Below are positions 7,101-17,626 of a stretch of 64,000 nucleotides of DNA, piece by piece. The notes under the pieces are model-generated. The model ran no database searches. It saw only the letters and a list, made by a program, of their open reading frames with translations, and had not been told where the DNA came from. Positions within the stretch are counted from its first letter, which is position 1, and each line of letters opens with the position of its first letter. The DNA lies in contig JAJDDF010000001.1 in assembly GCA_029260455.1 (NCBI GenBank), forward strand, positions 1 to 64,000. The letters run 5' to 3'. Made by a program: the position numbers and the translations under genes. The DNA is from Phycisphaerales bacterium (GTDB lineage Bacteria; Planctomycetota; Phycisphaerae; Phycisphaerales; UBA1924).

Positions 7101-9887
7101 TCACGCTGCTTTGGCCGCTTGATCAGAATACGCTGCGATGAGGGCGATCAGCTTGGCGCGATCGATCGGCTTGTTGGCGAAGTCGTCGCACCCCGCGTTG
7201 AGGCATTTTTTGCGATCACCCGCCATCGCGTGAGCGGTCAATGCGATGATGGGGCCGGTGTAGCTTGCTTCTCGCAGCGCAGCTGTTGCTTCGTAGCCGC
7301 TCATCACCGGCATCTGCATGTCCATCAGAATGACATCAAATGCCTTTCCCTCATCACGCGCTGCAAGGGCAGCATCAAGTGCGAGTTTCCCATTTTCCAG
7401 AATCACTACTTCAGCGCCAGCTTTCTTCAAGATAAACGAAATCAACCGTTGATTGTCAGGCCCATCTTCAGCAACGAGCACCCGTCGCCCTGCGATGTCA
7501 ACTTTGGGTGCGCTTGCTGTTTGCTTGCCCACCTGCGCCATGGTTGCTTTGGGCATTTTGATCATCTTCACGCCATCAAGTGGTCCGGTTTCCACGGTGG
7601 CCCGGAACCGCGTTCCAACCCCAATCTGGGATTCCGCAATTGTGAGATTCCCGCCCAGCATTTCTGCAAAGCGTTTGCTGATGGTCAGGCCGAGCCCGGT
7701 GCCGCCGAACTTGCGTGTTGTCGAGTTGTCCGCCTGCACGAAGGGTCGGAACAGACCGGCGATGTGCTCGTGAGTCATGCCTATGCCTGAGTCAAGTACA
7801 TCGAACTGCATGGACGATGTGTCGCCATCCCGGACAAGACGTGTGATGAGCTTGATCCCACCTTGTTCTGTGAACTTGATGGCATTCCCAACGAGGTTGA
7901 TGAGGATCTGCCGCAGGCGGGTGGGGTCAGTGTGAATCGTCTCAGGGATGTCACCAAGGTATTCGACATCGAACGACAGCCCTTTGGCCTCAGCGCGATT
8001 CTTCACCAGTTCTGCAGCCTCTTCGAGAATGCTACAGGGATTGCAGGCGATCAACTCAACTTCCATCTTGCCGGCCTCGATTTTCGATAAATCGAGGATG
8101 TCATTGATGAGATTCAACAGGTGCTGGCCGTTGCGATGGATGGTGTCGATGGTCTCAATGCGCTGTTTTGGCGCAAGAGAGATATCACCCTCCTCACGCA
8201 GCGTATCGGTGAACCCAAGAATCGCGGTCATGGGGGTGCGAATCTCATGGCTCATGTTCGCCAGGAAATCACTTTTGGCTTTGCTTGCGCTTTCGGCCTT
8301 CTGGGCCATTTCACTCGCACGCGAGGTCTGTTTCATAAGCTGCGCATTGACTGCTTGTAAGAGTTCCTCTGACTGCTTGCGATCGGTGATATCGGTTCGG
8401 ATCGCAACGTATTTCTCAATCTTTCCGGATTCATCCGTGAAAGGCACGATGGTTGCGAGCACCCAGTAGGAACCGCCATTTTTGGCGCGGTTCTTGACCT
8501 CACCGCTCCATGTTTGCTTGCTCGCCACAGTACACCATAGGTCCTGATAGAACGCGCGGTCGTGTTCATCGCTTTTGACCATGCGGTGGTTCTGGCCAAT
8601 CAACTCTTCACGAGAGTATCCGCTGATCTCAACGAACTTGTCGTTCACAAAAGTGATATTGCCCTTGATGTCGGTCATGCTGACGATGGCATGTTCATCG
8701 AGCGTCTTTTTCAGATTCTCCAGATCATGCAGGGCTCGTTGGAACTGCATGTTCTCTGTGTCAGCGTGGTCACGTTCAGCGATGAGCCTGATCTGTGTCT
8801 GGCGCCGTCGCAAGAATGCGAGGAGGATGAAGGTTCCTGCACAGCATCCAATGAGAGAAGCCAGTATCAGCGTGATGGCATGGCGCTGGATGACTCTAAC
8901 TGCTGGTCGCTTCCAGAATACGGAATCAGCGTGACCTGCCCAAAGGACCCATGTGCTCGAGTGAGGGGGTGTCCGGACCGTGAGAATCTCGGAATACAGG
9001 AGTTGATCGTCGGCCACCATGTCGCGCCCAGCCCCCCGCGACAGCGTCCACTGTCCTTGCACGGGCGGGGGAACCAGATATTCCTGTGCTTCACAGAAGA
9101 GGGCGTAGTCTCCAGTCTCAAAGTGATCACTGAGGGCGTGGGTGAGAATCACTGCTGAGATGCTGCCCGCCAGTTTCCCATCGAGGTCGAAGAACGGAAC
9201 GGACAAGACAAGCCCCTCGCGATCCGAGTCGTTCGGTGCATGCGGATCAAACCGTGAATTGTCGCAGGTCACGACCGGTGGGCCGCTCAGCACAGGGTAG
9301 GCAAGACCCTCAATGTGTGACTCGATGGGGGTGTGTTCAAGCATCCAGTCAAGTTGCGTTCGCATCAGACGATATTCGAAAATCTCGATCTCTTCGAGTT
9401 CGACAGGCGCTTCGCCATGTCCGTGGCTCGTTGTGCCGTCACCGCCGGTGCGTCCAATGATGAGTTCATCGAATGTGGTGATCGGCTCGCGTGGTGCAGC
9501 GTGTGTCGGGTCGAGCCCGTCTGGGTCGAATTCCACAGGCACGATATACAGTTCACTGACGGCAACTTCTGACGCGAGCGCGTTATAGAGTTCCTGCACA
9601 GTCAGGCACGTGTTTGCATCGAGTATCGAATCGCACAGGTCTTTGTCGTCGAATTCTGTTGCGCGATACTCACGCACGCTGGGAAGACGTGCGATCGTGC
9701 GCAAGGAGGAATAGATTTCTTGAAATGTATATTCGACACGTTCTGCAGTCAGGATTGCTTCACCGTGACTCTCGACGCGATAGGCAGCTTTTTCTGCACG
9801 AATGCTTGCGAGCGTGTTCCAGTGAATCAGGCTCACAAGAACCGCCCCAACACTCAAGATGATGATGAAGAGCAGGCTGTTCTTCAT
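7101..9887 (-). CDS. Membrane hybrid histidine kinase (sensor - PAS - HisKA - HATPase - REC)
   Basis: The 928-residue protein has an N-terminal helix (SLLFIIILSVGAVLVSLIHW), an extracytoplasmic sensor of about 300 residues, a second helix near residue 345, a PAS domain (about 390-505; NITFVNDKFVEISGYSREEL) and HisKA. The phospho-acceptor His is near 546 (ANMSHEIRTPMTAILGF). ATPase boxes are NAIKF, DSGIGM and GGTGLGL, and a receiver has its phospho-Asp near 855 (ILMDMQMPVM). GGAGGG eight bases before the ATG supports the start. It has no Hpt domain, so phosphate must leave through a separate Hpt such as 27244-27585. It is divergent from the PAS/receptor pair. Confidence 0.92.
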   Translation of the reverse strand: MKNSLLFIIILSVGAVLVSLIHWNTLASIRAEKAAYRVESHGEAILTAERVEYTFQEIYSSLRTIARLPSVREYRATEFDDKDLCDSILDANTCLTVQELYNALASEVAVSELYIVPVEFDPDGLDPTHAAPREPITTFDELIIGRTGGDGTTSHGHGEAPVELEEIEIFEYRLMRTQLDWMLEHTPIESHIEGLAYPVLSGPPVVTCDNSRFDPHAPNDSDREGLVLSVPFFDLDGKLAGSISAVILTHALSDHFETGDYALFCEAQEYLVPPPVQGQWTLSRGAGRDMVADDQLLYSEILTVRTPPHSSTWVLWAGHADSVFWKRPAVRVIQRHAITLILASLIGCCAGTFILLAFLRRRQTQIRLIAERDHADTENMQFQRALHDLENLKKTLDEHAIVSMTDIKGNITFVNDKFVEISGYSREELIGQNHRMVKSDEHDRAFYQDLWCTVASKQTWSGEVKNRAKNGGSYWVLATIVPFTDESGKIEKYVAIRTDITDRKQSEELLQAVNAQLMKQTSRASEMAQKAESASKAKSDFLANMSHEIRTPMTAILGFTDTLREEGDISLAPKQRIETIDTIHRNGQHLLNLINDILDLSKIEAGKMEVELIACNPCSILEEAAELVKNRAEAKGLSFDVEYLGDIPETIHTDPTRLRQILINLVGNAIKFTEQGGIKLITRLVRDGDTSSMQFDVLDSGIGMTHEHIAGLFRPFVQADNSTTRKFGGTGLGLTISKRFAEMLGGNLTIAESQIGVGTRFRATVETGPLDGVKMIKMPKATMAQVGKQTASAPKVDIAGRRVLVAEDGPDNQRLISFILKKAGAEVVILENGKLALDAALAARDEGKAFDVILMDMQMPVMSGYEATAALREASYTGPIIALTAHAMAGDRKKCLNAGCDDFANKPIDRAKLIALIAAYSDQAAKAA

Positions 9888-10207
9888 TCTTGATGCCCTC
9901 CGTGTGCATCACGAGCGATGCCCCGAGCGCAGCGGTGCGTTTGCACTTGTCTGCTTGGGGCACACTCATCCATGAGCATCGACTTGAGCCCTTGGATTCT
10001 TCATGCCCTGTGGAGGATGTCGTTCTGAAATCAGGGCTGATCATGCACTGTGTCAGTGAGCCACCAGAACAGGGGATATCTGGGCTTTTGTGCCAGTATC
10101 AGAAAAAAAGGTGTGCATTGGTGCTGTTATTTGGATTCACTTTGAGGTATCGATCGCCGACACAGATCAGGAGTTCCTGATCATTCGTGCATACGGGGGG
10201 ATTATCG
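9888..10207. other. 320-bp divergent intergenic region
   Basis: This region separates the leftward hybrid kinase from the rightward PAS gene and should hold promoters for both. I see no gene or RNA. The one clear element is the inverted repeat at 10165-10182, described separately. No confident -35/-10 pair was found by eye. Confidence 0.6.
10165..10182. promoter_or_regulatory. 18-bp inverted repeat before the PAS/receptor operon
   Basis: GATCAGGA-GT-TCCTGATC has 8-bp arms around a two-base centre and ends 25 bases before the ATG of the PAS gene. The symmetry and short centre fit a dimeric repressor operator better than an RNA hairpin, since a two-base loop is strained. No regulator gene lies nearby to pair with it. 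Confidence 0.5.
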
Positions 10208-10735
10208 ATGCCAAGAGCATCCGAATTGACAGGCGTCGAACGCTTTTTCGAGCCGGACGAGATCATCGTCTCGAAAACTGATTTGTTGGGCAAGATCACC
10301 TACGCGAACCGGGTGTTCCTGGAGATAGCGCAATACAGCGAAGAGGAAGTCCTCGGGGCACCGCACAGCCTGATTCGTCATCCGGAGATGCCGCGCTGCA
10401 TTTTCCGGTTCCTCTGGGACACGATTGCCGCCGGGAACGAAATTTTTGCGTACGTCGTCAATCGGTGTAAGAGCGGCGATCACTACTGGGTGTTCGCGCA
10501 TGTGACGCCGACGCTTGACGCGAGGGGAAAGATTGTCGGGTATCACTCGAATCGGCGTGTGCCGTCGAAGAGTGCGCTCGACCAGATCAAACCCATCTAC
10601 GCAGCGCTGCTCGCCGAAGAGCAGAAGCACAAGTTGCCACGGGATCAGTGGGCGGCATCATTGCCGATTCTTGTTGCGAAACTCGACGAACTCGGGATTA
10701 CATACGACGAATTCATTTTCAAGCTTTGTGCGTAA
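10208..10735 (+). CDS. Stand-alone PAS-domain protein (Aer-like sensor)
   Basis: The 175-residue cytoplasmic protein is almost entirely one PAS domain: [20 protein letters not shown], then [19 protein letters not shown] and [20 protein letters not shown]. The RHPEMP-FxxLW segment is typical of Aer-type redox PAS domains that bind FAD or haem. A run of G at 10195-10201 precedes the ATG at 10208; a GTG at 10187 is less likely. No membrane segment, HAMP or signalling domain follows. The next gene, 11 bases on, is a receptor with no sensor domain, so the two probably work together. Confidence 0.85.
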   Translation: MPRASELTGVERFFEPDEIIVSKTDLLGKITYANRVFLEIAQYSEEEVLGAPHSLIRHPEMPRCIFRFLWDTIAAGNEIFAYVVNRCKSGDHYWVFAHVTPTLDARGKIVGYHSNRRVPSKSALDQIKPIYAALLAEEQKHKLPRDQWAASLPILVAKLDELGITYDEFIFKLCA

Positions 10736-10746
10736 GGGGCAGTCCG

Positions 10747-12114
10747 ATGGCAGACAACACGAACGGACAAAAAATGAGCGCAGATGCACAAACATGGATG
10801 AACGAAGCACGTCGGGTGTGCGAGGCGGCGGCGGTGGGTGACCTTGAGGCGCGCATTCTGAATATCGACTCGGAGAGTGAATTTGCTCCGATGCTGCACG
10901 CGATCAACCATATGCTGGATATGACAGATGCGTTCGTGCGGGAAGCGTCTGCGTCATTGTCGTTTGCGAGCAAGAAGAAATTCTTCCGCCGCGTCCTTCC
11001 GGCGGGCCTCCTTGGGTCGTTCCGGGGCGCAGCGCATTTGATCAATGAAGCAACGACGCAGATGGGTGTAGAGTCGAAGGAACTAGTGGAATCTCGCGAA
11101 CGTGAGGCAGAAGCTCACGAGCGTGAGGCCAAGTTGCAGCGGATCGAGCGCGAAGCAGCCATCGCACTCCAGCACAAAGTCGATGAACTGCTTGTTGTGG
11201 CGCAAACGGCGGGGGGGGGCGATCTGACGGCCTCGGTTACGGTGACGGGGAGTGATGCGATTGGGCAGCTTGCCGAGGGATTCGACGGGATGATCGAGAA
11301 TATGTCCAACGCCCTGAACGAAGTGGACGTGGGGACTGACCAGATCGATCAGGGTGCTCAGCAGATTGCCTCTGCGAGTCAGTCACTTGCCGAGGGAGCG
11401 TCGCAGCAGGCGGCGAATCTCGAAGAGATCAGCGCAGCGCTTGAAGAGATATCCAGCATGACATCGAACAATGCTGAGAGCTCAGTGCGAGCCGCTGAGA
11501 AATCAAAGGATTCACAAACAACAGCAAGCAAAGGTCAGCAGCAGATGGTGCTTCTGGCTGACGCAATGGACGAGATCAAGAAATCGAGCGCTGAAATTTC
11601 CAAGATCATCAAGGTGATTGATGAGATTGCGTTCCAGACAAATTTGCTTGCACTGAATGCAGCAGTGGAGGCTGCTCGGGCAGGCGAAGCGGGCAAGGGG
11701 TTTGCTGTCGTTGCCGAGGAAGTGCGCAATCTTGCTCAACGGAGCGCAGAAGCCGCGAAGAGCACGTCGACGATCATTGAGGAATCGGCGACACGTGCGG
11801 ATAACGGCGTCGAGATTGCAGGGCGCGTGGGGTCAGCACTCGAAGAGATCACATCGAGCACGACTGAGGTCAATACTTTGCTCGCGGAGATCGCGGGCGT
11901 GTCAAAGGAGCAGTCAGAGGGGATTGTGCAAGTCACTAGAGGCGTTAACGAACTCGACAAGGTGACGCAGCAGAACGCGGGGAACTCAGAGGAACTGGCA
12001 GCAAGCGCTGAAGAAACCGCCTCACAAGTCGGGATGCTCCGAGACACGGTCGGGCAATTCAAGTTGAGATCCGGCACAGACGGTGAGTGTGATGGTGAAT
12101 GGAGTGACGAATAG
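10747..12114 (+). CDS. Soluble methyl-accepting chemotaxis protein
   Basis: The receptor has 455 residues and no transmembrane helix. A helical N-terminus (about 1-140) and a coiled coil rich in ERE/EAE lead to a HAMP-like stretch ([16 protein letters not shown]) and the signalling hairpin. The conserved tip is [20 protein letters not shown]. Glu/Gln-rich methylation-like segments flank the tip, so CheR/CheB/CheD may act on it. The start at 10747 has GGGGC upstream. It directly follows the PAS gene, suggesting a two-polypeptide version of Aer. The tip is nearly identical to that of the receptor at 19886-21760. Confidence 0.92.
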   Translation: MADNTNGQKMSADAQTWMNEARRVCEAAAVGDLEARILNIDSESEFAPMLHAINHMLDMTDAFVREASASLSFASKKKFFRRVLPAGLLGSFRGAAHLINEATTQMGVESKELVESREREAEAHEREAKLQRIEREAAIALQHKVDELLVVAQTAGGGDLTASVTVTGSDAIGQLAEGFDGMIENMSNALNEVDVGTDQIDQGAQQIASASQSLAEGASQQAANLEEISAALEEISSMTSNNAESSVRAAEKSKDSQTTASKGQQQMVLLADAMDEIKKSSAEISKIIKVIDEIAFQTNLLALNAAVEAARAGEAGKGFAVVAEEVRNLAQRSAEAAKSTSTIIEESATRADNGVEIAGRVGSALEEITSSTTEVNTLLAEIAGVSKEQSEGIVQVTRGVNELDKVTQQNAGNSEELAASAEETASQVGMLRDTVGQFKLRSGTDGECDGEWSDE

Positions 12115-12134
12115 CGCAGCGAGTTGCATGTGAT

Positions 12135-12148
12135 CGCAGCATGCTGCG
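12135..12148. repeat. Perfect 14-bp palindrome after the soluble receptor gene
   Basis: CGCAGCATGCTGCG is perfectly self-complementary with no spacer. It lies 20 bases past the receptor stop. No T-run follows, so an intrinsic terminator is unlikely; a protein site is possible. Confidence 0.35.
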
Positions 12149-12210
12149 TGAGTGGAAGAAAAAATCTCTTCAAGCCATGACGCCCGGGGAGCAAACGACT
12201 GATTACAGGA

Positions 12211-12230
12211 GCTCTGGCAAGTGCCAGGGC
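12211..12230 (+). promoter_or_regulatory. Hairpin in the leader of fapA
   Basis: GCTCTGGCA-AG-TGCCAGGGC forms nine pairs, one of them G-T, around a two-base centre. It ends 27 bases before the fapA ATG. It could be an operator or an mRNA structure between a promoter and the ribosome site (GAAAGG at 12244-12249). Confidence 0.45.
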
Positions 12231-12257
12231 TGCCTGATTATCTGAAAGGTGTCAATC

Positions 12258-13712
12258 ATGACCGTGAACCCGGACGCTGTAATCGAAATTCGCATCAAGA
12301 AAGACAGGTCCGAGGCAAGGATGATCATCCCTTGTGATTTCGACCCGGGGTTGATCGACGTTTCTGTTCTTGCAGGTCTTGCCCAGCAGGATGGCGTTGT
12401 CGTCGATGCTGTTGTTCAAGGTCGGCTTGAGAAACTTGCAAACGCATTTCGCGCAGCGCCGGGGCGGTTTGATGAGGTCATCGCGGAATCATCGGTTCCG
12501 ACCAAAGGCAAAGACGGGCGGCTTGACTGGGTCGAGGGTTTTGATCCTGAGGCTGCTGGGGAAAAAACAGACTCTGAAGAATCGAAGTCGACGGATCATT
12601 ATTCTGGGTGCGAGTACATCACCATCACTGCAGGCACACAGGTGGCGACTTTGCATGCACCGACTGATGGCGTGGACGGCCGTGATGTCATTGGGGGAAA
12701 TCTGAAGGCGAAGCCGGGCAAAGCTGCGAAGGTGACAGGTGGTGAAGGTGTTCACATCGATGCCGAAGGGAATGTGATTGCGCAGGTAGATGGCGTGCTT
12801 ATGTTTGAGCGCGATGTGGTGAAGGTGTCGCGGGTGCTAGAAATACCCGGCGATGTCGACTTCAACACTGGCAACATCGACTTCGACGGCTCGGTGATCA
12901 TCAGGGGCGGCGTGTGCTCACGGTTTGAAGTGAAAGCTACCGGTGACATTGCTGTTGACGGTCTGATCGAGGCTGCCACGATCAAATGCGGTGGAAATTT
13001 TCAGTGCCGCCTGGGCATGGCGGGTCACGAGAAAGGCACGCTTGAGGTCGGCGGCGACGCGCAAGTGAAATATTTGAGTGCACTGACAGGGCACGTGCAT
13101 GGCAACCTTCATGCTGAAGGCGGGATCATGCGGTGCACTTTGACCATCGGTGGTGATGTTGTCAGTGATCGGGGCACGATCATCGGTGGCGAGGTTACTG
13201 TTACGGGAAGCATACGGGTCGCGACACTTGGTTCGGACGCGGAGACACCGACATCGATCCTTCTTGGGGAGGTACCGGTTCTTGAATCCGGGCTGAAAGA
13301 AATCATCCGCAAGGAAGGCGAGTTGGAGACCGAGCTCAAAGAGAAAAAAGTGAGATATGAAACCCTCAAGATGATCCCTTTGAAGAACCTTTCGGTCGAC
13401 GAGAAAGAGGAGCTTACGCTTATCAATTTTGAGATTTCAGAATTAGAGAGCGACTTCGCTGAATGCACTGAGAAGCATCAGGAGATTGAACAAGCGATTG
13501 CACGCACGCGAAAGGTGCATGTCGATGTGTTGGGGGCTGTGTATCCGAAGGTCATGCTCGAAGTGCGTGATCAGGCGGTGCAGTTCGACAGGATTGTCAA
13601 GGGCCCGATGAACATCGGGTGGGGCGTTGACCAACAACTCCAGTTCCGGCGCGGGAACGGGCCTGTCGAATTGCTGACAACAGTTTCGAGGCAGCTCGAT
13701 CAGGCTGCCTGA
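12258..13712 (+). CDS. fapA: FapA / DUF342-family protein
   Basis: This 484-residue protein has the FapA arrangement: an N-terminal alpha/beta region, a central glycine-rich beta-solenoid (repeats such as GDVDFNTGNIDFDGSVIIRG and GDIAVDGLIEAATIKCGG, about residues 190-330), and a C-terminal coiled coil (KEGELETELKEKKVRYETL). FapA-type proteins affect polar flagellar assembly through FlhF/FlhG in Vibrio. No flagellar gene is visible here, so a role tied to the chemosensory neighbours is inferred from position. The ATG at 12258 has GAAAGG eight bases before it; a GTG at 12249 is less likely. Confidence 0.75.
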   Translation: MTVNPDAVIEIRIKKDRSEARMIIPCDFDPGLIDVSVLAGLAQQDGVVVDAVVQGRLEKLANAFRAAPGRFDEVIAESSVPTKGKDGRLDWVEGFDPEAAGEKTDSEESKSTDHYSGCEYITITAGTQVATLHAPTDGVDGRDVIGGNLKAKPGKAAKVTGGEGVHIDAEGNVIAQVDGVLMFERDVVKVSRVLEIPGDVDFNTGNIDFDGSVIIRGGVCSRFEVKATGDIAVDGLIEAATIKCGGNFQCRLGMAGHEKGTLEVGGDAQVKYLSALTGHVHGNLHAEGGIMRCTLTIGGDVVSDRGTIIGGEVTVTGSIRVATLGSDAETPTSILLGEVPVLESGLKEIIRKEGELETELKEKKVRYETLKMIPLKNLSVDEKEELTLINFEISELESDFAECTEKHQEIEQAIARTRKVHVDVLGAVYPKVMLEVRDQAVQFDRIVKGPMNIGWGVDQQLQFRRGNGPVELLTTVSRQLDQAA

Positions 13713-13803
13713 TCTAGCCCAATTCAAGACTGCCGATCGATGTGCCGATAATTCTCAGGTACCTGTTCCCCCTCTCCTCCGCGGCACACGAAAGGACTGC
13801 GCT

Positions 13804-14127
13804 ATGGTCACTGTTGGGATGAACTATAAAATTGTTCCGGGCAAGGATGAAGAGTTTGTTGCAGTATTTAAGAAGGTCATCGGAATCATGACCGAGATGC
13901 CTGGTCACACCGAAACTCACCTGTATCGTGATGTCGATGAGGAACATGATTACCTGATTGTCTCTGAGTGGACTGATGAGACCGCGTTTGATGCTTTCAT
14001 CGCGTCGGATCGTTTCAAGAATGTCGCCACCTGGGGTAAGGAAAATGTTCTGCGTTCACGTCCGAAGCACGAGATCTATGGCGGCAATGCTGCATCACAG
14101 GGGTGCCCTGCGGCAACGGGGGGATGA
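13804..14127 (+). CDS. Antibiotic biosynthesis monooxygenase (ABM) domain protein
   Basis: The 107-residue product has a dimeric ferredoxin-like ABM fold, recognisable from MNYKIVPGKDEEFVAVF, a central ETHLYRDVDEEHDYLIVSEW and DAFIASDRFKNV. Family members include quinol monooxygenases and haem-degrading IsdG-type enzymes. GAAAGGA precedes the ATG. Its stop overlaps the ATG of the ABC1 kinase gene (ATGA), so the two are coupled. ABC1 kinases often support quinone synthesis, which makes a quinone-linked role attractive but unproven. Confidence 0.8.
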   Translation: MVTVGMNYKIVPGKDEEFVAVFKKVIGIMTEMPGHTETHLYRDVDEEHDYLIVSEWTDETAFDAFIASDRFKNVATWGKENVLRSRPKHEIYGGNAASQGCPAATGG

Positions 14128-15674
14128 CCCCGAGCGTCGTCGCGACATCAAGAGTTCGCCGTGCAGCTTCTCTCACTGGGGCGAGTGTACAAGCGCTCAA
14201 GAAGATTCGATCGACAGATGAGACTGTTCGTCGTAACGCGAGCATTCACTTATCTGAGCGACTCGGTCGGCTGCGCGGGTTGCCGCAGAAGATGGGGCAG
14301 CTGCTGAGTATGAGCAGTGACTCTGCAACCGCGGAGGCGTTCACTTCGCTCGCAGAATCAGCTGCGCCAGTTGGCCTTGACCAGTTACTGCCGGTTCTCG
14401 CAGAACAGTGGGGGCGCGATCCTGGTGAGGTGATCAAAGAGATTTCAGATGAAGGACTGGCGGCATCACTTGGGCAGGTTCATCGCGCGGTGCTGCACGA
14501 TGGGCGTGAAGTGGCGATCAAGATTCAGTATCCGGGGATTCGAAAGGCAGTTCAGTCGGACCTGAAGATGCTCGGATGGCTCAGTGAACCGGTTGGTGGG
14601 TTACGTCGCGGGTTCGATATGGAATCCTATCGACGTGCGATTCAGGAAACACTTGAAGAGGAACTCGACTACCGCGCGGAAGCAGAACACCAGCGTTCTT
14701 ACGCTGCTGCTGCGAGTGGACTTTCTGTTGTCGTGCCGGAAGTGATTGATGAACTGAGCAGCGAGCGCATTCTGACCACGATATGGGAAGCGGGCGAAAC
14801 GCTTGCAGAGGCAAAGGGCTGGAATGCCGAACGCCGCGCCGCACTTGCACGGCAACTCATGAAGCACGCGCTTACGATGTTGATCGACCATGGTCTGCTT
14901 CACGGCGATCCGCATCCCGGGAACTATCGTTTTCGAAATGGGACAGATGAGCCGGTCATTGTTCTGTATGACTATGGGTGTGTGCGCACAGTGCCTCTTG
15001 ATGAGCGGCTGGTACTCTTGCGACTCATGCACGACACCAGTAATGCACCGAACTCCGATCCGTATCCATTGTTTCTTGCACTTGGGTTCCAGCCAGAGAC
15101 ACTTGAGCCATTGCGGGCAAAGCTTCCTGCGCTGTGCCGAGTGCTCTTTGATCCATTCAGCACGTCGATGAAGTTTGATCTTGATCAATGGCGGCGCGGC
15201 GAGCGGATCGGTGACATTCTCGGAGACGATCGATGGAATTTCAGGATCAGTGGGCCGGCGAGACTGATCTTTCTGATGCGCGGTTTCCACGGGTTGATTC
15301 ATTATCTACGCGAACTTGGCGAGTCGGTAAGTTGGACGCAGTTCTACAAGCCTCTGTTATCGAGGTACGCCTCAGAGATGAGCGCACTTGAACTTCTTGC
15401 ATCAGCTGATCCTTGCACGAGCTTCGGTGCGCTCTCTCAGCACTTGTGCATCCGCGTGAGTGAGAATGGCACCACAAAGGTAAAAGTCTCATTGCCAGCA
15501 ACCGCAGTGGATGAACTTGAGAGTGTCATTGATGCGGATGTGCGGGCGCGCATTGAAACGCGCGGGATATCACTGATTGAACTGGTCAGGCAGGTGCGCG
15601 TCAAGCAGTACGCTCCGCAGATGATCTTTGATCTTGAGGATGGGGCGAAGCGAATCGAAGTGTGGTTGGCGTAA
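14124..15674 (+). CDS. ABC1/UbiB (ADCK)-family atypical kinase
   Basis: This 516-residue protein shows the UbiB family marks: the KxGQ element (LPQKMGQLLSM), the Ala-rich nucleotide loop (LAASLGQVHRA), the catalytic lysine region (VAIKIQYPGI), HGDPHPGNYRF and DYGCVR. These kinases or ATPases support quinone biosynthesis or lipid homeostasis. I chose the ATG at 14124 because it overlaps the ABM stop as ATGA; a GTG at 14103 would overlap by 25 bases. No C-terminal membrane helix is obvious, unlike E. coli UbiB. It converges on cheB with three bases between stops. Confidence 0.88.
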   Translation: MTPSVVATSRVRRAASLTGASVQALKKIRSTDETVRRNASIHLSERLGRLRGLPQKMGQLLSMSSDSATAEAFTSLAESAAPVGLDQLLPVLAEQWGRDPGEVIKEISDEGLAASLGQVHRAVLHDGREVAIKIQYPGIRKAVQSDLKMLGWLSEPVGGLRRGFDMESYRRAIQETLEEELDYRAEAEHQRSYAAAASGLSVVVPEVIDELSSERILTTIWEAGETLAEAKGWNAERRAALARQLMKHALTMLIDHGLLHGDPHPGNYRFRNGTDEPVIVLYDYGCVRTVPLDERLVLLRLMHDTSNAPNSDPYPLFLALGFQPETLEPLRAKLPALCRVLFDPFSTSMKFDLDQWRRGERIGDILGDDRWNFRISGPARLIFLMRGFHGLIHYLRELGESVSWTQFYKPLLSRYASEMSALELLASADPCTSFGALSQHLCIRVSENGTTKVKVSLPATAVDELESVIDADVRARIETRGISLIELVRQVRVKQYAPQMIFDLEDGAKRIEVWLA

Positions 15675-15677
15675 GGA

Positions 15678-16772
<1,095 letters not shown>

Positions 16773-17246
16773 TTATGCAGCTGCAGAGGCAGGCTTGTTG
16801 GCGGGTGCCCAGATCACTTCGATGCGTTCGCATTCTGAATCAAGGCAGCAGCGCTCCATGGAGTCATTGAAAGGCGGGATGTTTGATTCCGTAACATTCT
16901 CGGGTAGCCCGAGTGAGTGGAGCCGTTCCGTGCCGCCGAGTTCGAGCACGACTGAGCCGCCGACAATGTTTGCCAGTTCGCGCAGAGCATCGAGACACTG
17001 CGCTTCTTCAATCTCTTCAGCTTCGACACCAAGAAGGCTTGCTGCCAGTTCTTCAACGAAACCGTTGCTTGCTGCGATATACACGAACCCTGATGTCGGA
17101 CCTGAATATTCGATCCGGGCAAAGCGCTCTGCGGTTGGAAGGCCCGCTTCGGTGCCATCTTCAGCCAGTTCAGCGAGCACGAATGCGGTCCGTTCAAGTG
17201 CTTCGATTGTCATATCGGCGATGCGTTTTGCGTTGAGTTTGCTCAT
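16773..17246 (-). CDS. CheX/CheC-type chemotaxis phosphatase-like protein
   Basis: The 157-residue protein has an acidic helix-rich N-terminus and the segment LDALRELANIVGGSVVLELG. This resembles the E-x-x-N active motif (here ELAN) of CheC/CheX/FliY phosphatases, which dephosphorylate CheY-P. The start at 17246 overlaps the CheY stop by four bases, fitting a CheY partner. Similarity is moderate and only one clear motif is present. Confidence 0.75.
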   Translation of the reverse strand: MSKLNAKRIADMTIEALERTAFVLAELAEDGTEAGLPTAERFARIEYSGPTSGFVYIAASNGFVEELAASLLGVEAEEIEEAQCLDALRELANIVGGSVVLELGGTERLHSLGLPENVTESNIPPFNDSMERCCLDSECERIEVIWAPANKPASAAA

Positions 17247-17626
17247 TGTGTGACTCCTAAATGGCAACTGATCAGGCGGCGCAAATCCTCGGGCTCGAAT
17301 GGCTTGTGCAATGATTCCACCGCGCCGAGTTCGCGCATGTGATCGAGACGTTCCTTGTTGCTTTCGGTGCTGACCACCACAACGGTGACATCGTTCAGAT
17401 CGGGCCGCTTGCGCAGCTCGACGGCAAACTGCTCGCCATCCATTACGGGCATGTTCAAATCAAGAAGCACCAGATCGATCCAGATCGTTTCAAGCAAGGT
17501 GAGTGCTTCCGCTCCATTTCCAGCTTCAAAGATGTGATCTTCTTCCATGCCCGCGAGCTTTGCGACCTTTTTGATCGCCGTTCGCAGGATTGGAGAATCA
17601 TCCACAATGAGTACATTGCAGTTCAT
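17243..17626 (-). CDS. CheY-like single-domain response regulator
   Basis: The 127-residue receiver has all catalytic positions: the acidic pair in LIVDDSPI, phospho-Asp in LVLLDLNMPVMDG, Ser/Thr in VVSTES and Lys in LHKPFEPEDL. It has no output domain, so it signals by protein contact, either to a flagellar or other motor or as a phosphate sink. It overlaps both neighbours (HDOD and CheX-like) by four bases, so it is likely the regulator of this chemosensory array. Confidence 0.93.
   Translation of the reverse strand: MNCNVLIVDDSPILRTAIKKVAKLAGMEEDHIFEAGNGAEALTLLETIWIDLVLLDLNMPVMDGEQFAVELRKRPDLNDVTVVVVSTESNKERLDHMRELGAVESLHKPFEPEDLRRLISCHLGVTQ

Noticed and set aside
12135-12148. Palindrome CGCAGCATGCTGCG as an intrinsic terminator
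   Set aside because: It has no loop bases and no following T-run.
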